From positions 1-64,000 of the forward strand of contig NZ_JAJISD010000005.1 in the NCBI RefSeq assembly GCF_020880995.1: a DNA stretch of 64,000 nt. The letters are read 5' to 3'. The position numbers were made by a program, and so were the translations under genes. How positions within the stretch are numbered: the first letter of the stretch is position 1; each line of letters starts with the position of its first letter. The stretch comes from Reyranella aquatilis (GTDB lineage Bacteria; Pseudomonadota; Alphaproteobacteria; Reyranellales; Reyranellaceae). Below, piece by piece: positions 43,901 through 51,817 of this stretch. Under the pieces are notes generated by a model, which made no database searches, was not told the DNA's origin, and worked only from the letters and a program-made list of their open reading frames with translations.

Positions 43901-45584
43901 TGTCGGCGGTGTCGGAATCGACGACGAGGCCGTTGTTCGCGAGATTGAGGCTGAGGTTGTTGCTGGTACTGGGAGCCGTGGGGACGGCGTAGTCGGCGCC
44001 CCCGGGCGCGAGGTAATTGTTGATCGTGTATGGGGCATAGAACTGGGTGAGCGGCGGCTGGCCCGATCCACCGGTACCCGGCACCGTCGTCATCTTTTCG
44101 CTCGACCCGAACGCCCACAGGTCGATGTTGGCGACGTCGGTGCCGGTTTTGGCCGGACCGGTGAAGACAGGAAGCGTCACAGAGGCCGTGAACTGCGTCG
44201 TCAGGGCGTCGCCATAGGCCGTTCCATACACGTTCGAATTGTCGAAGAAGATCTTGGCATAGGGATCGTAGTGCTGTCCGGTGAGGGTCGTGCCGCTCGC
44301 GCGTGCGCCGTCGAAGGCGTAGGTCGGATCCCAGTTGTAGTTCTGGTTGAGATTGACGGTGTTCGTCGGCGCGTGCGGGTTGCCCTCGCTGGCCGGGATC
44401 GACACGCCGGTGCCGCCGAAATAGCCGCCCGTGAACCCCGTGAAGAGCTCGGTGAATATGTTGCCCCACTGGTCGTTGCGGCCGGTGTTGGTCTCCCCCG
44501 CGGGAAGGGTGGAGTTCTCGATGGTGTAGGGATCCTGCAGCGCCGCATCGCTGAATATGTAGGCCGGGGCCGAGGCAAGTCCCGGCGAGTAGAGATTACC
44601 CCTCAGGCTCGCTTCGCTGATGGCGATGTATCCCTTGATCTGGCTGCTGGCGGTCGGCGACAGGATGAAATAGTTGCCGTCGCTCAGCGTCGCATTGCCC
44701 GAGATTGCCTGCGCCGCCACCGTATAGGCGTAGTAGCCGGGGTTGTGATAGATGCCGTTGACCTTCGCGTCCGAAGCACCGTTGAAGTGGCCGACCAGTT
44801 CCACTCCCGAAAGGCCGCCGACTGTCGTCACATAGTTCTGCCAGTTCGAGGCCTGCCAGATATCGGTATAGTTGGGCGTCGTTGGAGGCGGATTGTAGGG
44901 CGGCGCCTGTTGCCCGTTGTCGGTCGCAGGCGTGATCGCGATCATGGGCGTCCCGGCAAGCGTGCTGCCGGTTGGAAAGTCGATCACCGGCGCCGTGGTG
45001 CTGGGATTGGGGACACCTGCAGCAGCAGTGTTGATCAGCCCGGCGATGCCTTCCGCGTCGTAGGTAGAATTGTAACCGCGGGCGACGACCGCCCCGTCGA
45101 CCACGGCGCTGATGCCGAACTGGTGACCGAAGCTGTTGATGGCGCTGAGGTCTGCGACGTCGGCCGAGTTGTTTGCCAGCGCCACCTCGAACGTGTCGTA
45201 GCTGAAGTTCCAGGCCACGGCATTGGCCGGGGTGATGTTGCCTTCGGTCGTACCGATGAGGGTAATGAGATCGTTGGCCGTCGGCGTCGTTGTCGGATTG
45301 CTCTGAATGATGAGATAGACCTTGCCGCCGGAAACCTGCGTGGCTGCCACGCTCGCATCCGTCGTCAGACTGAGAGTCCAGTCGGTGGTGCCGGTCGTGC
45401 TGTTGAATGTCCCGCCGCTGGCCGAGCCGTTCGAAATGACGGTCGTGAAGGGACTGGCGTTACCCCCCGCCGCGTAGGCGTTGTACCAGAGATAGGCGTT
45501 GACGCCGTTGCCGCTGCCCCCCTGCGTCAGCTCGGACAGCAAATTGGCCGACAGGTGATAAGTCAGCTGTACCGGTGTCGCCAT
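40941..45584 (-). CDS. Giant surface repeat protein, paralogue 2
   Basis: This 1547-residue protein is close to paralogue 1 over its whole length (MATPVQLTYHLSANLLSELTQGG against MAVPVTLTYHVSAALLSELTNNG). It has the GH64/thaumatin-like part (HYDPYAKIFFDNSNVYGTAYGD near 438-461), the ISDGQPLTIDWADITADAHAL unit near 880, tyrosine-rich repeats (about 1220-1440) and the same C-terminal module ending LQESDFLFV. It differs by a proline-rich insert near residues 1060-1095 (PAPYPVAAVPYPV, LKPPPVFDSPGP) and by an extra loop KHPDGEQ in the last repeat. No cysteine is seen. The last about 140 bp of coding DNA before the C-terminal DFLF are nearly identical to paralogue 1, pointing to recent exchange. 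Confidence 0.82.
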   Translation of the reverse strand: MATPVQLTYHLSANLLSELTQGGSGNGVNAYLWYNAYAAGGNASPFTTVISNGSASGGTFNSTTGTTDWTLSLTTDASVAATQVSGGKVYLIIQSNPTTTPTANDLITLIGTTEGNITPANAVAWNFSYDTFEVALANNSADVADLSAINSFGHQFGISAVVDGAVVARGYNSTYDAEGIAGLINTAAAGVPNPSTTAPVIDFPTGSTLAGTPMIAITPATDNGQQAPPYNPPPTTPNYTDIWQASNWQNYVTTVGGLSGVELVGHFNGASDAKVNGIYHNPGYYAYTVAAQAISGNATLSDGNYFILSPTASSQIKGYIAISEASLRGNLYSPGLASAPAYIFSDAALQDPYTIENSTLPAGETNTGRNDQWGNIFTELFTGFTGGYFGGTGVSIPASEGNPHAPTNTVNLNQNYNWDPTYAFDGARASGTTLTGQHYDPYAKIFFDNSNVYGTAYGDALTTQFTASVTLPVFTGPAKTGTDVANIDLWAFGSSEKMTTVPGTGGSGQPPLTQFYAPYTINNYLAPGGADYAVPTAPSTSNNLSLNLANNGLVVDSDTADIQLGIYLGSGQFQYIDLPSGAAQNGGGAWQNWKIVASAQGHPADQPFAIESIPIPANFGATPPTAYVPYTTSGQVGALGFNNLPAVANATNWYQLIVGGKTFNFYATLDGSSYVTALAADGLASITPPGASQTSMSLLLVPGSMNALPGALMEAYATESTIAGTVQPTSPVAGALSGPPDALVLSAIQTGAGQGQSVNLNSSVYLTATTSLGFGWTGESNSVNQPSWISGATNKVLASDIARVEAVDLVTGLSAMVWNVTPDIDGQWLTPTSFSFTAGAYAVTMTEMLSDGIIPFVKASSPVYVVVSATGAITGTAAEISGALDAYQAVNASLTSITISDGQPLTIDWADITADAHALALIPGGAYTLNVVDSSTTIMANIAALNGNTKVAGIGFTDDTPPTLTFTNAEYTTTYSTAIGKMMGERTIAVTGVTGESYGAFNQIYEHGVLSSGANGAGVLALTQQFTTGYSSAGPITSAATLEHDIDNAGRTVRDIYTTAVFATLPAPYPVAAVPYPVTVPPLKPPPVFDSPGPSNNTFTSVQYDYANGGATPVQTTYTYGNTSGPPGSTTEVDVFDVNNHQISQSFSGFNPQSNNGVAENETSFAMINNVQVITSTTNFYEYSLPVNGNNYTLAEETKDSLGHKLKNVYSGIFGIDGLVYSSHEEYFLGGTYSGKKYVSNTIEGLPLSGVEVSFDSGNHLSQLLFTGVTSQPYSSYSYDYSYDNGAWGGGAVVAQTYFYTNVTGQSYSSYEVELDGSGNTTSITYSGYTVTSTQPYASLEYFYSGGAATGAYNGYVTHIAGKDWTGEMHGFDTSGQLVRQMFTGVTKQPYTSYENDYAGGVLTGQKVYHTNVVGKHPDGEQYSTYEVDLTATGALALEIYNMNNGSHRIIGSTISQTIDSIYNDLTTGGGGADVFSYTPFFGDATITDFASGTDKISLSTSEFANFAYVQAHSSVVGGNTVIDGTNGDSITLNGITSLQESDFLFV

Positions 45585-45680
45585 GGTTCCCCCCTGACGG
45601 CCCCGTTCCGGGGCGTCTTGTTATTCCCATATTGACCTTGGGGTTACTTAGGGAGACAGGTCAATCCGTTCGGAGCCTGA

Positions 45681-45706
45681 CAGACGTTAATTCTCGTCCA
45701 CGTTCC
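45681..45706 (-). promoter_or_regulatory. Conserved motif upstream of giant paralogue 2
   Basis: CAGACGTTAATTCTCGTCCA, continuing CGTTCC, lies 97-122 bp upstream of the ATG at 45584. It shares CAGACGTTAATT exactly and the CGT..ACGTT.CC continuation loosely with the motif upstream of paralogue 1, at an almost equal distance. Confidence 0.5.
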
Positions 45707-45802
45707 GACAGGCGCGCCGAGTTAAGGCGGCGGCGCGTTCCCGGCATGGAACGTCGACGACGCCCGGTTTGGCCGTCGCTGATGCCGCACGAATGTTCAT
45801 GC

Positions 45803-45820
45803 CCGGACGGATTGGTCCGG
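45803..45820 (-). terminator. Weak hairpin downstream of giant paralogue 3
   Basis: CCGGAC-GGATTG-GTCCGG (45803-45820) lies 10 bp after the stop of the 1371-residue gene. The stem is only 6 bp and no U-run follows, so its role as a terminator is uncertain. Confidence 0.3.
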
Positions 45821-45829
45821 CTCGCGTCG

Positions 45830-48800
45830 CTAGGCGAACAGGAAGTCGGACTCCTGCAGGGTCGTGATGCCCAGCAACGTGACGCTGTCGCCGTTGCTGC
45901 CGACGATCACGGTGTTGCCGCCGACCACGCTGCTGTGCGCCTGGACGTATGCCCAGTTCGCGAACTCCGCGGTCGGCAGCGTGACCGTGTCGCCCTGGGC
46001 CGAACTGAAGTCGGTGATGACCGAGGTGCCGAACAGCGGCGCGTAGTCGAAATTGTCGGCGCCGCTGCCGCCGGTCATCGTGTCGTTGAAGATGCTGTTG
46101 AGCGTCTGCGCCGTCGGCAGCAGGCCTTTGATCGTGTGGCTGCCGTCGTTCATGTTGTAGATCACCTGCGACTCGGTGGAGGTCGCGCCGCTCACGACAT
46201 AATCGAGCTGGTAGCTCGAAAACTCGGTGTTCTGCACGTTGGTAAAGTAGCGCGAGATGCCGGTGACCACGCCGTCGCCATTGGCGTACTCGTATTCGTA
46301 GGCGGAGTAGGCCTGGCCGGTGACGCCGGTCCAGGTCTCGCCGATCTTCTGGCCCGTGGCGTTCAGGGCGACCACGTAGCCGGTATAGTCCTGGCCCGTG
46401 ATATCGGTCTGGTAGTACTTCTGGCCCGTCAGTACTCCGCTGGCATACTCGTTCTCCCACGACGAGTAGACCTGCGTGGCCGAGGTCTGGCCGCCGGTGA
46501 AGATCTCCTTGATCACGTTGCCGCTGGTGTCGAGGTCCTTCTCCAGCCCGGTGTAGTTCCGGCCGACGATGTCGGTGAAGTAATACTTCTGGCCGGCGAA
46601 GTGGCTGCCGGTGCCGTTGACGATGTAGTCGTCCTCGTAGGCCGAATAGAGCTGGGTCTTGACGCCGCTGTAGTAGATGCGCGTCGTCAGCCCGTTCTCG
46701 TCGAGATCGTGCTGGTAGTTCGTGTAGGCCTGGCCCTGCACGTTGGCGAAGAAGTACTTCTGTCCGATCAGCCCGCTGTTCGGCAGCACGCCCGCATAGC
46801 CGGGCGCATAGTCGTACTCGTAGGCGTGGTAGGCCTGTCCGCTGACGCCGGTGAAGGTGTAGTTGAGCAGCCGGTTCGAGCCGTCATAGGCCACTTCGTA
46901 GCCGGTATAGGCCTGGCCGGTGATGCCGGTATAGAAATACGCCGCACCGGTGAGCTCGTTGTCGTCGTTGTAGTCGTAGAGCATCGACGAATAGGCCTGG
47001 CCCGTGACGCTCATCAGCAGGCTGCGCGCGCCCGTCATCTTGTCGATCGCCGCGCCGCTCGCCTGGTAGTCGGTGTAGGCAATCTCCAGCACCGACGGGC
47101 CCACGTCCGTGAACTCGATCTGCTGCAGATGGGTGTTGCTGCTGAGGGCGCTGAGCGCCGCCGCGATGTTCCCCGCCTTGTCCTGCACGATCAGCGCGTA
47201 AGGCGAGGTGTCGGCATTCAGCGCCACGGCCAGCGCGCCGGCGTCGCCCGTGATCTGCCCGACCGTGACGGTGAGCGCCTCGTTGTCGGAAATGGTGATC
47301 GAGGTCGGCAGGTTGGCGCCGTAGGCGTCGAGGTCGTCCGAGATGTTGGCCGCCGTGTCGGTGATGGCGCCGTTCGCGGCAACGCCGCTGACGGTGAGCG
47401 TGAGCGCCACGCTGGGCGGCCCGTAGGGCGTGACGCCGTCGGCCAGCAGTTCCTGCATCACCACCGAATAGGTGCCGTTGCCCAGCGTCGCCGTCGACTC
47501 CGTCAGCCAGCGTCCGTCGAGATCCGGGATCGCCTGCAGCACGCCCTGGAAGCTGCCGCCGCTGGTCTGGGTGATCTGGACCTGGGCGATGTGCCCGGGG
47601 ACGATCTGGTTGGTGTACTGCGAGGTCAGACCGTACACGGTAATGCCGCCGGTGGCCGTCGCGGTGGAGTTCGTCGGCGTGCCCGTATGCGTGCCGTTGT
47701 TGGTGCCGGTCCAGCCGAAAGCCAGCGCCTGCTCGCCGGTGATCGAAACCGAGGGCGGCAGTGACGACGGAATGTTGCCCTGGGCGGGCATGCCTGTGCC
47801 GTTCTGCTGATCGACGGCCGTGAAGGCCCCACCGCTCAGGGTGCCGACGATGGGCGCCGCGGCGGGCTGATTCAGCGACGCGCCGCCGGCATAGGCGAAG
47901 GTCAGCATCTCGACCGGCGCCGACCGGTATTCGTTGAGATCGATCTCGAGAAAATTCGAAGCGAGATTGTTCGGATTGATGTTGGCGCCGCCCGCAACCG
48001 CCACGTCGAAGATCGTGTCCTCGATGTCGCCGGGAGTCGTCGAGGCCGCGGTCGTGTAGAATTCGTAGACCTTCTGGCGGCCCTCGAGATCGGAGAGGAC
48101 GAGCTGGTACCAGCCGATGTCGCCCTTGGCGACGGTGCTGGCGACCGGCAGGCCCGCAATGCCGAAGGTCCCCAGCGAGTTGGTGCCGCCGGTCACGGTC
48201 CAGGCACCCGGCGAGCCGCTGAAGGTGTAGGTCTGCCAGAGGTTGCCGCCGGTCGGCAGGGTCACGTACTCGAACTGGCCGTGGCCGTTGGCATCCTTGC
48301 CGATATAGATGCCGAGCTGGGCCGTGAGATCGGACCGGAGCAGCGCCGACCCGTCCCTGCCGACGACGTTGAGATAGAGCGCGCTTGTCGTGTCCGGAAT
48401 CAGATAGTCGGTCTGGCTGGAGGCCGGTGACAGGAACGGCCCGCCGGTGGGCGCCGTGTAGTTCGGCGCCGTTTCCTGCGATCCATAGACGTAGAGGTTG
48501 ATGTTGCCGACGTTGTTGGCCGGCGAGGTGCCGGATACGCCGGGCTGGCCGAGCGGGATCAGCGGACCGGGCGTGATGTCGACCGACAGGTTGTCCGAGA
48601 AGGCCGATCCGTAGACGTTGGAATGGTAGAAGAAGTATTCGCTGTAGGCGTCGTAGTGGATGTAGGTCGGCTTGGGCGAGACTGCCGTGTCGCGGTAGTT
48701 GTCGAACGCGTAGGCCGCGTCCCAGTTGGCATTGTTGTTGAGGTTGATGTTCTGGGCGGCCCAGTTGCTCGGCCCGTAGGTCCCGCCGTTGTAGGGGTTG

Positions 48801-49945
48801 GACTGCGTTGCGACGGTCGCCCAGTAGCCCGCGGTGAAGCCGGTGAAGGCCTGCGTGAGCACGTTGCCGAACTCATCGTTGGTGCCGCCCGGCGTGACGT
48901 AGATCTGGTCCGGCGAGCCCGGCGGGCTGCCGCTGCCGGGAACCGTGAACGGCTTCGTCAGGTAGGGATCTTCATAGATGTAGAGATTGCCCTGGCCCGC
49001 GGAATAGAGGTTGGACTGCAGGTCGGACTCGCTGATCACCATCCAGGCCCTGGTCTGGCTGCCCTCCTTCGGGCTGAACACGAAGTACTGGCCCGCGGCC
49101 CCCCAGGTGCCGGCGCCCAGCTCCACCGACTGGATCTTGTAGGAATAATACTGGCCGTTGTGCCAGACGCCGTTGGCATCCGGCTCGCCGTTGGTCGCGC
49201 CGGACAGAAGCAGGTCGTGCTGCGCGGCGAATCCCTCGGTGACGTAGTCGAACCAATCGGAATCCGGATAGAGACTGCCGCCGCCCATCTGGATGTTCGA
49301 TGGCGAGATCACCATCATGTTCTTGCCGGACAGTTCGCCGCCATTGTAGGTCAGCGTGTTCGAGGGCGTGGCGCCGTTGTCGAGGGCCGTGAATATCGAC
49401 TGCTGCGTCTGTCCATAGCCGCGATACTGCGTCGTGCCGTCGTCGTAGGTCACCGCCACCTGGGTATTGAGCGCGAAACCCGGGATCGCCGTCAGGTCGC
49501 CCGCGTCGCCTCCCTTGCCGAGCAGCGAGTATTCGAACTGCGCGTAGCCGTACTGGTACGCGGACACGTTGATCGCGATATCGGCTTCGGCGGAGATCAG
49601 CGTTGTGAGATCGTTGGCATGATCGCTGGTGCCGGGCGTCGTCAGCGGCTCGCTCTGGAGGATCAGGTAGAGGGCCGCGCCGTTCGCCGTCGTCGTAGTG
49701 GCGTTGGTGAGGTCGATCGTGACGGTATAGGTGTTCGTGGTCGGGTCCAGGGTGCCGTTCTGGAGTTGGCCGCCATCGATCAGGGTGGTGAAGTTCGTTT
49801 CGCCCGAGGGCGGCGCGCTGTTCCACAGATAGGCCCAGACGCCGGTATAGTTCGAACCGGTCTGGCCGCCCGATTGTCCCGTGACCTCCGTGATGAAGGC
49901 ATCGGACATCTGAAACGTGAGAGTCACCGGCGGCGGAGTTGTCAT
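45830..49945 (-). CDS. Giant surface repeat protein, paralogue 3 (divergent member)
   Basis: This 1371-residue protein is homologous to paralogues 1 and 2 but more distant. The N-terminal part keeps VWAYLWNS, GAALYLILQSEP and HYDAYSEYFFYHSNVYGSAFSD (near 432-455) of the GH64/thaumatin-like region. A middle unit reads ITDTAANISDDLDAYG, ISDNEALTVTVGQITGDAGAL. Residues about 977-1258 are ten tandem tyrosine-rich repeats of two alternating types. The last module (GGSGADNFDYAPLFGTSVITDF ... LQESDFLFA) is the shared secretion-like end. No cysteine and no signal peptide are seen. The start (ATG 49945) follows CAGGAGAGCGAA. It is divergent from hldE. It is likely type I secreted; binding or hydrolysis of beta-glucan-like polymers is only an inference. 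Confidence 0.82.
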   Translation of the reverse strand: MTTPPPVTLTFQMSDAFITEVTGQSGGQTGSNYTGVWAYLWNSAPPSGETNFTTLIDGGQLQNGTLDPTTNTYTVTIDLTNATTTTANGAALYLILQSEPLTTPGTSDHANDLTTLISAEADIAINVSAYQYGYAQFEYSLLGKGGDAGDLTAIPGFALNTQVAVTYDDGTTQYRGYGQTQQSIFTALDNGATPSNTLTYNGGELSGKNMMVISPSNIQMGGGSLYPDSDWFDYVTEGFAAQHDLLLSGATNGEPDANGVWHNGQYYSYKIQSVELGAGTWGAAGQYFVFSPKEGSQTRAWMVISESDLQSNLYSAGQGNLYIYEDPYLTKPFTVPGSGSPPGSPDQIYVTPGGTNDEFGNVLTQAFTGFTAGYWATVATQSNPYNGGTYGPSNWAAQNINLNNNANWDAAYAFDNYRDTAVSPKPTYIHYDAYSEYFFYHSNVYGSAFSDNLSVDITPGPLIPLGQPGVSGTSPANNVGNINLYVYGSQETAPNYTAPTGGPFLSPASSQTDYLIPDTTSALYLNVVGRDGSALLRSDLTAQLGIYIGKDANGHGQFEYVTLPTGGNLWQTYTFSGSPGAWTVTGGTNSLGTFGIAGLPVASTVAKGDIGWYQLVLSDLEGRQKVYEFYTTAASTTPGDIEDTIFDVAVAGGANINPNNLASNFLEIDLNEYRSAPVEMLTFAYAGGASLNQPAAAPIVGTLSGGAFTAVDQQNGTGMPAQGNIPSSLPPSVSITGEQALAFGWTGTNNGTHTGTPTNSTATATGGITVYGLTSQYTNQIVPGHIAQVQITQTSGGSFQGVLQAIPDLDGRWLTESTATLGNGTYSVVMQELLADGVTPYGPPSVALTLTVSGVAANGAITDTAANISDDLDAYGANLPTSITISDNEALTVTVGQITGDAGALAVALNADTSPYALIVQDKAGNIAAALSALSSNTHLQQIEFTDVGPSVLEIAYTDYQASGAAIDKMTGARSLLMSVTGQAYSSMLYDYNDDNELTGAAYFYTGITGQAYTGYEVAYDGSNRLLNYTFTGVSGQAYHAYEYDYAPGYAGVLPNSGLIGQKYFFANVQGQAYTNYQHDLDENGLTTRIYYSGVKTQLYSAYEDDYIVNGTGSHFAGQKYYFTDIVGRNYTGLEKDLDTSGNVIKEIFTGGQTSATQVYSSWENEYASGVLTGQKYYQTDITGQDYTGYVVALNATGQKIGETWTGVTGQAYSAYEYEYANGDGVVTGISRYFTNVQNTEFSSYQLDYVVSGATSTESQVIYNMNDGSHTIKGLLPTAQTLNSIFNDTMTGGSGADNFDYAPLFGTSVITDFSSAQGDTVTLPTAEFANWAYVQAHSSVVGGNTVIVGSNGDSVTLLGITTLQESDFLFA
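46170..47015 (-). repeat. Ten alternating tyrosine-rich repeats within giant paralogue 3
   Basis: Two unit types alternate. Type A has the pattern GQ.Y..YEYDY...(G)LTGQKYYFTDI. Type B has TGQ.YT.YE.DLD.SG....I.FTGV. Each is about 26-33 residues, so one A+B pair is about 53-60 residues, and about five pairs follow one another. The pattern recalls YD/RHS-type repeats (Y-aromatic strand, D-x-x-G-x-L turn), though the consensus is different. Fewer and more worn copies occur in paralogues 1 and 2. Confidence 0.7.
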
Positions 49946-50248
49946 TTCGCTCTCCTGTGTTCACCGTCGCAGAGCGCGGCCGCGGCGAACTCTGGTTCAT
50001 CAGACCCCACACGTCGCGAGGGTCTTCCCAATCCGCGCAAAATCTGCCGGTGCTCGTGCGGTATGGCAATGCGTCAGACGGCGAACACGGATTAAATTTT
50101 TGATAACTTCCTGACGCCGGCCGATTGGCGCGGTGATTGCACCGACAATTTCACTACAACCAAAATGAATGCTGGCGTTCATGCGGCCCGCAACGGCAAA
50201 CTGCGGAGAAGTTGGCCCGGGGGCGGGCATCCAGTTGCAGGACGACAG
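49946..50248. promoter_or_regulatory. 303-bp divergent promoter region between paralogue 3 and hldE
   Basis: No gene is visible. The paralogue-3 side carries CAGGAGAG as a ribosome site and the family upstream motif at 50086-50111. The hldE side has an AT-rich run at 50089-50108 and GACAATTTCACTACAACC before a GCAGGACG ribosome site. The AT-rich middle is the lowest-GC part of the gap, so both promoters likely sit there. Confidence 0.5.
50086..50111 (-). promoter_or_regulatory. Motif upstream of giant paralogue 3
   Basis: ACACGGATTAAATTTTTGAT, continuing AACTTCC, lies about 141 bp upstream of the ATG at 49945. It can be aligned with the paralogue-1 motif (TTAA-TTTTT-x-x-TAAC-TT-CC), with one inserted A and small changes. 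Its distance from the gene is larger than in the other two. Confidence 0.4.
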
Positions 50249-51817
50249 ATGAAGAACGGCGCGGATGCCGCCATACCGACTGAATCCGGCGCCGCGGACC
50301 GCGCAGCCTCCTTTCGGCAGTATCTCACCCGCCGCTGGGCGCCCACTGCGGAACCGGTCCTCATCGTCGGCGATTCGATGCTCGACCTCTATGTCTTCGG
50401 GACGGTCGAGCGAATCTCGCCCGAAGCGCCGGTCCCCGTCATGCGCCAGCAGGAAACGCGCGAGGCGGCCGGCGGGGCGGCGAACGCGGCGGTCAACATC
50501 GCGAGCCTGGGCGGCAGCGCCCATCTCGTCTCCTGCGTCGGCGCGGATGCCGACGGCGAGCGGCTCGCCACGGTTCTGACGGCGGCCGGCATCACCTTCG
50601 ATCTCGTCCGCTCGCCGGGAAAGCCGACCACGGTCAAGACACGCTTCGCCGTGGGACAGCATCAGATCCTGCGGCTCGACCGCGAGGATGCGTCCATGGC
50701 GACGCCCGACTGCGAGCGGCAGGTTCTTGCAGCGATAGAGCAGCGAATCGGGAACTGCCGCCTCGTCGTCCTGTCGGACTACGACAAGGGCGTGCTCACC
50801 GACCGGGTCCTGCAGCAGACGATCGCCTGGGCGCGCGAACGCGGCGTGCCCGTCGTCGTCGATCCCAAGCGACGCGACTTCTCGGCCTATCGCGGCGCCA
50901 CCTACATCAAGCCCAACCTCGCCGAACTCGAGCGGGCGACCGGTCTGTCCGTCCCCTCCCGCGACGATCGCGCGGTCGAGCGCGCCGCCGGCATCGTAGC
51001 GGCGGCCACCACGGCCAACGTGCTGGTCACGCGGTCCGAGGCCGGCATGTCGCTCGTCCCGCCCGAGGGCCCCGTCCTGCACATGTCGACGCACGCTCAG
51101 CAGGTGTTCGACGTGACCGGCGCCGGCGATACCGTGATCGCAGCCTTCGCGCTCGGCATCGCGTCCGACCATTCGACGGCCGAGGCGATGGCCTTCGCCA
51201 ATCTCGCGGCCGGCATCGCCGTCTCCAAGCCCGGCACCGCCATGGTGCTGGCCGACGAGGTCGAGGCCGAACGCTCGCTGCTTGCCGACGGAGAGATGGT
51301 GTCGAGGGGTGCCCTCGTCTCGGCCGAGACGGCGATGCGCCTGCGCCGCATCTGGAAGCGGCAGGGCCTCAGCGTCGGCTTCACCAACGGCTGCTTCGAC
51401 CTGCTCCACCCCGGGCACGTCTCGCTGCTGCGCCAGGCGGCTTCGGGCTGCGACCGGCTGATCCTGGGGCTGAACAGCGACGCCTCCGTGCGCCGTCTCA
51501 AGGGCGACGGCCGCCCCGTCCAGACCGAGGCCAACCGCGCCGCCGTGCTGGGCGCGCTCGAACCGGTCAACCTCGTGGTGATCTTCGACGAGGACACGCC
51601 GGCGGCGCTGATCGAGCAACTGGTGCCCGACCTGCTGGTCAAGGGCGCCGACTACCGGATCGAGGACATCGTCGGCGCCGATACCGTGCTGAAGGCCGGT
51701 GGCAGGGTGGTCACCGCCGAACTCGTGCCCGGCCAGTCGACCACGAAGCTGGTCGCCGCCTCCCGGCCCGTGAAGACTGACGCGCCCGGAAAGGCCGACG
51801 TTAAGGTGAACGCGTGA
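50249..51817 (+). CDS. hldE: Bifunctional heptose-7-phosphate kinase / heptose-1-phosphate adenylyltransferase
   Basis: This 522-residue fusion enzyme makes ADP-heptose for lipopolysaccharide. Its N-terminal part (about 25-355) is a ribokinase-type kinase: VLIVGDSMLDLYVFG, EAAGGAANAAVNIASLGG, and the catalytic FDVTGAGDTVIAAFALG. The C-terminal part (about 380-500) is a nucleotidylyltransferase with VGFTNGCFDLLHPGHVSLL (HxGH) and a late PGQSTTKLV. The ATG at 50249 is preferred because a GCAGGACG site precedes it. It overlaps hldD by four bases (GTGA). The product feeds HldD and then GT9 heptosyltransferases such as the one at 29396. Confidence 0.95.
   Translation: MKNGADAAIPTESGAADRAASFRQYLTRRWAPTAEPVLIVGDSMLDLYVFGTVERISPEAPVPVMRQQETREAAGGAANAAVNIASLGGSAHLVSCVGADADGERLATVLTAAGITFDLVRSPGKPTTVKTRFAVGQHQILRLDREDASMATPDCERQVLAAIEQRIGNCRLVVLSDYDKGVLTDRVLQQTIAWARERGVPVVVDPKRRDFSAYRGATYIKPNLAELERATGLSVPSRDDRAVERAAGIVAAATTANVLVTRSEAGMSLVPPEGPVLHMSTHAQQVFDVTGAGDTVIAAFALGIASDHSTAEAMAFANLAAGIAVSKPGTAMVLADEVEAERSLLADGEMVSRGALVSAETAMRLRRIWKRQGLSVGFTNGCFDLLHPGHVSLLRQAASGCDRLILGLNSDASVRRLKGDGRPVQTEANRAAVLGALEPVNLVVIFDEDTPAALIEQLVPDLLVKGADYRIEDIVGADTVLKAGGRVVTAELVPGQSTTKLVAASRPVKTDAPGKADVKVNA

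Noticed and set aside
46170..47015. Repeat array considered as CRISPR
   Set aside because: Units are in-frame coding repeats of changing sequence and length, without constant direct repeats and unique spacers.
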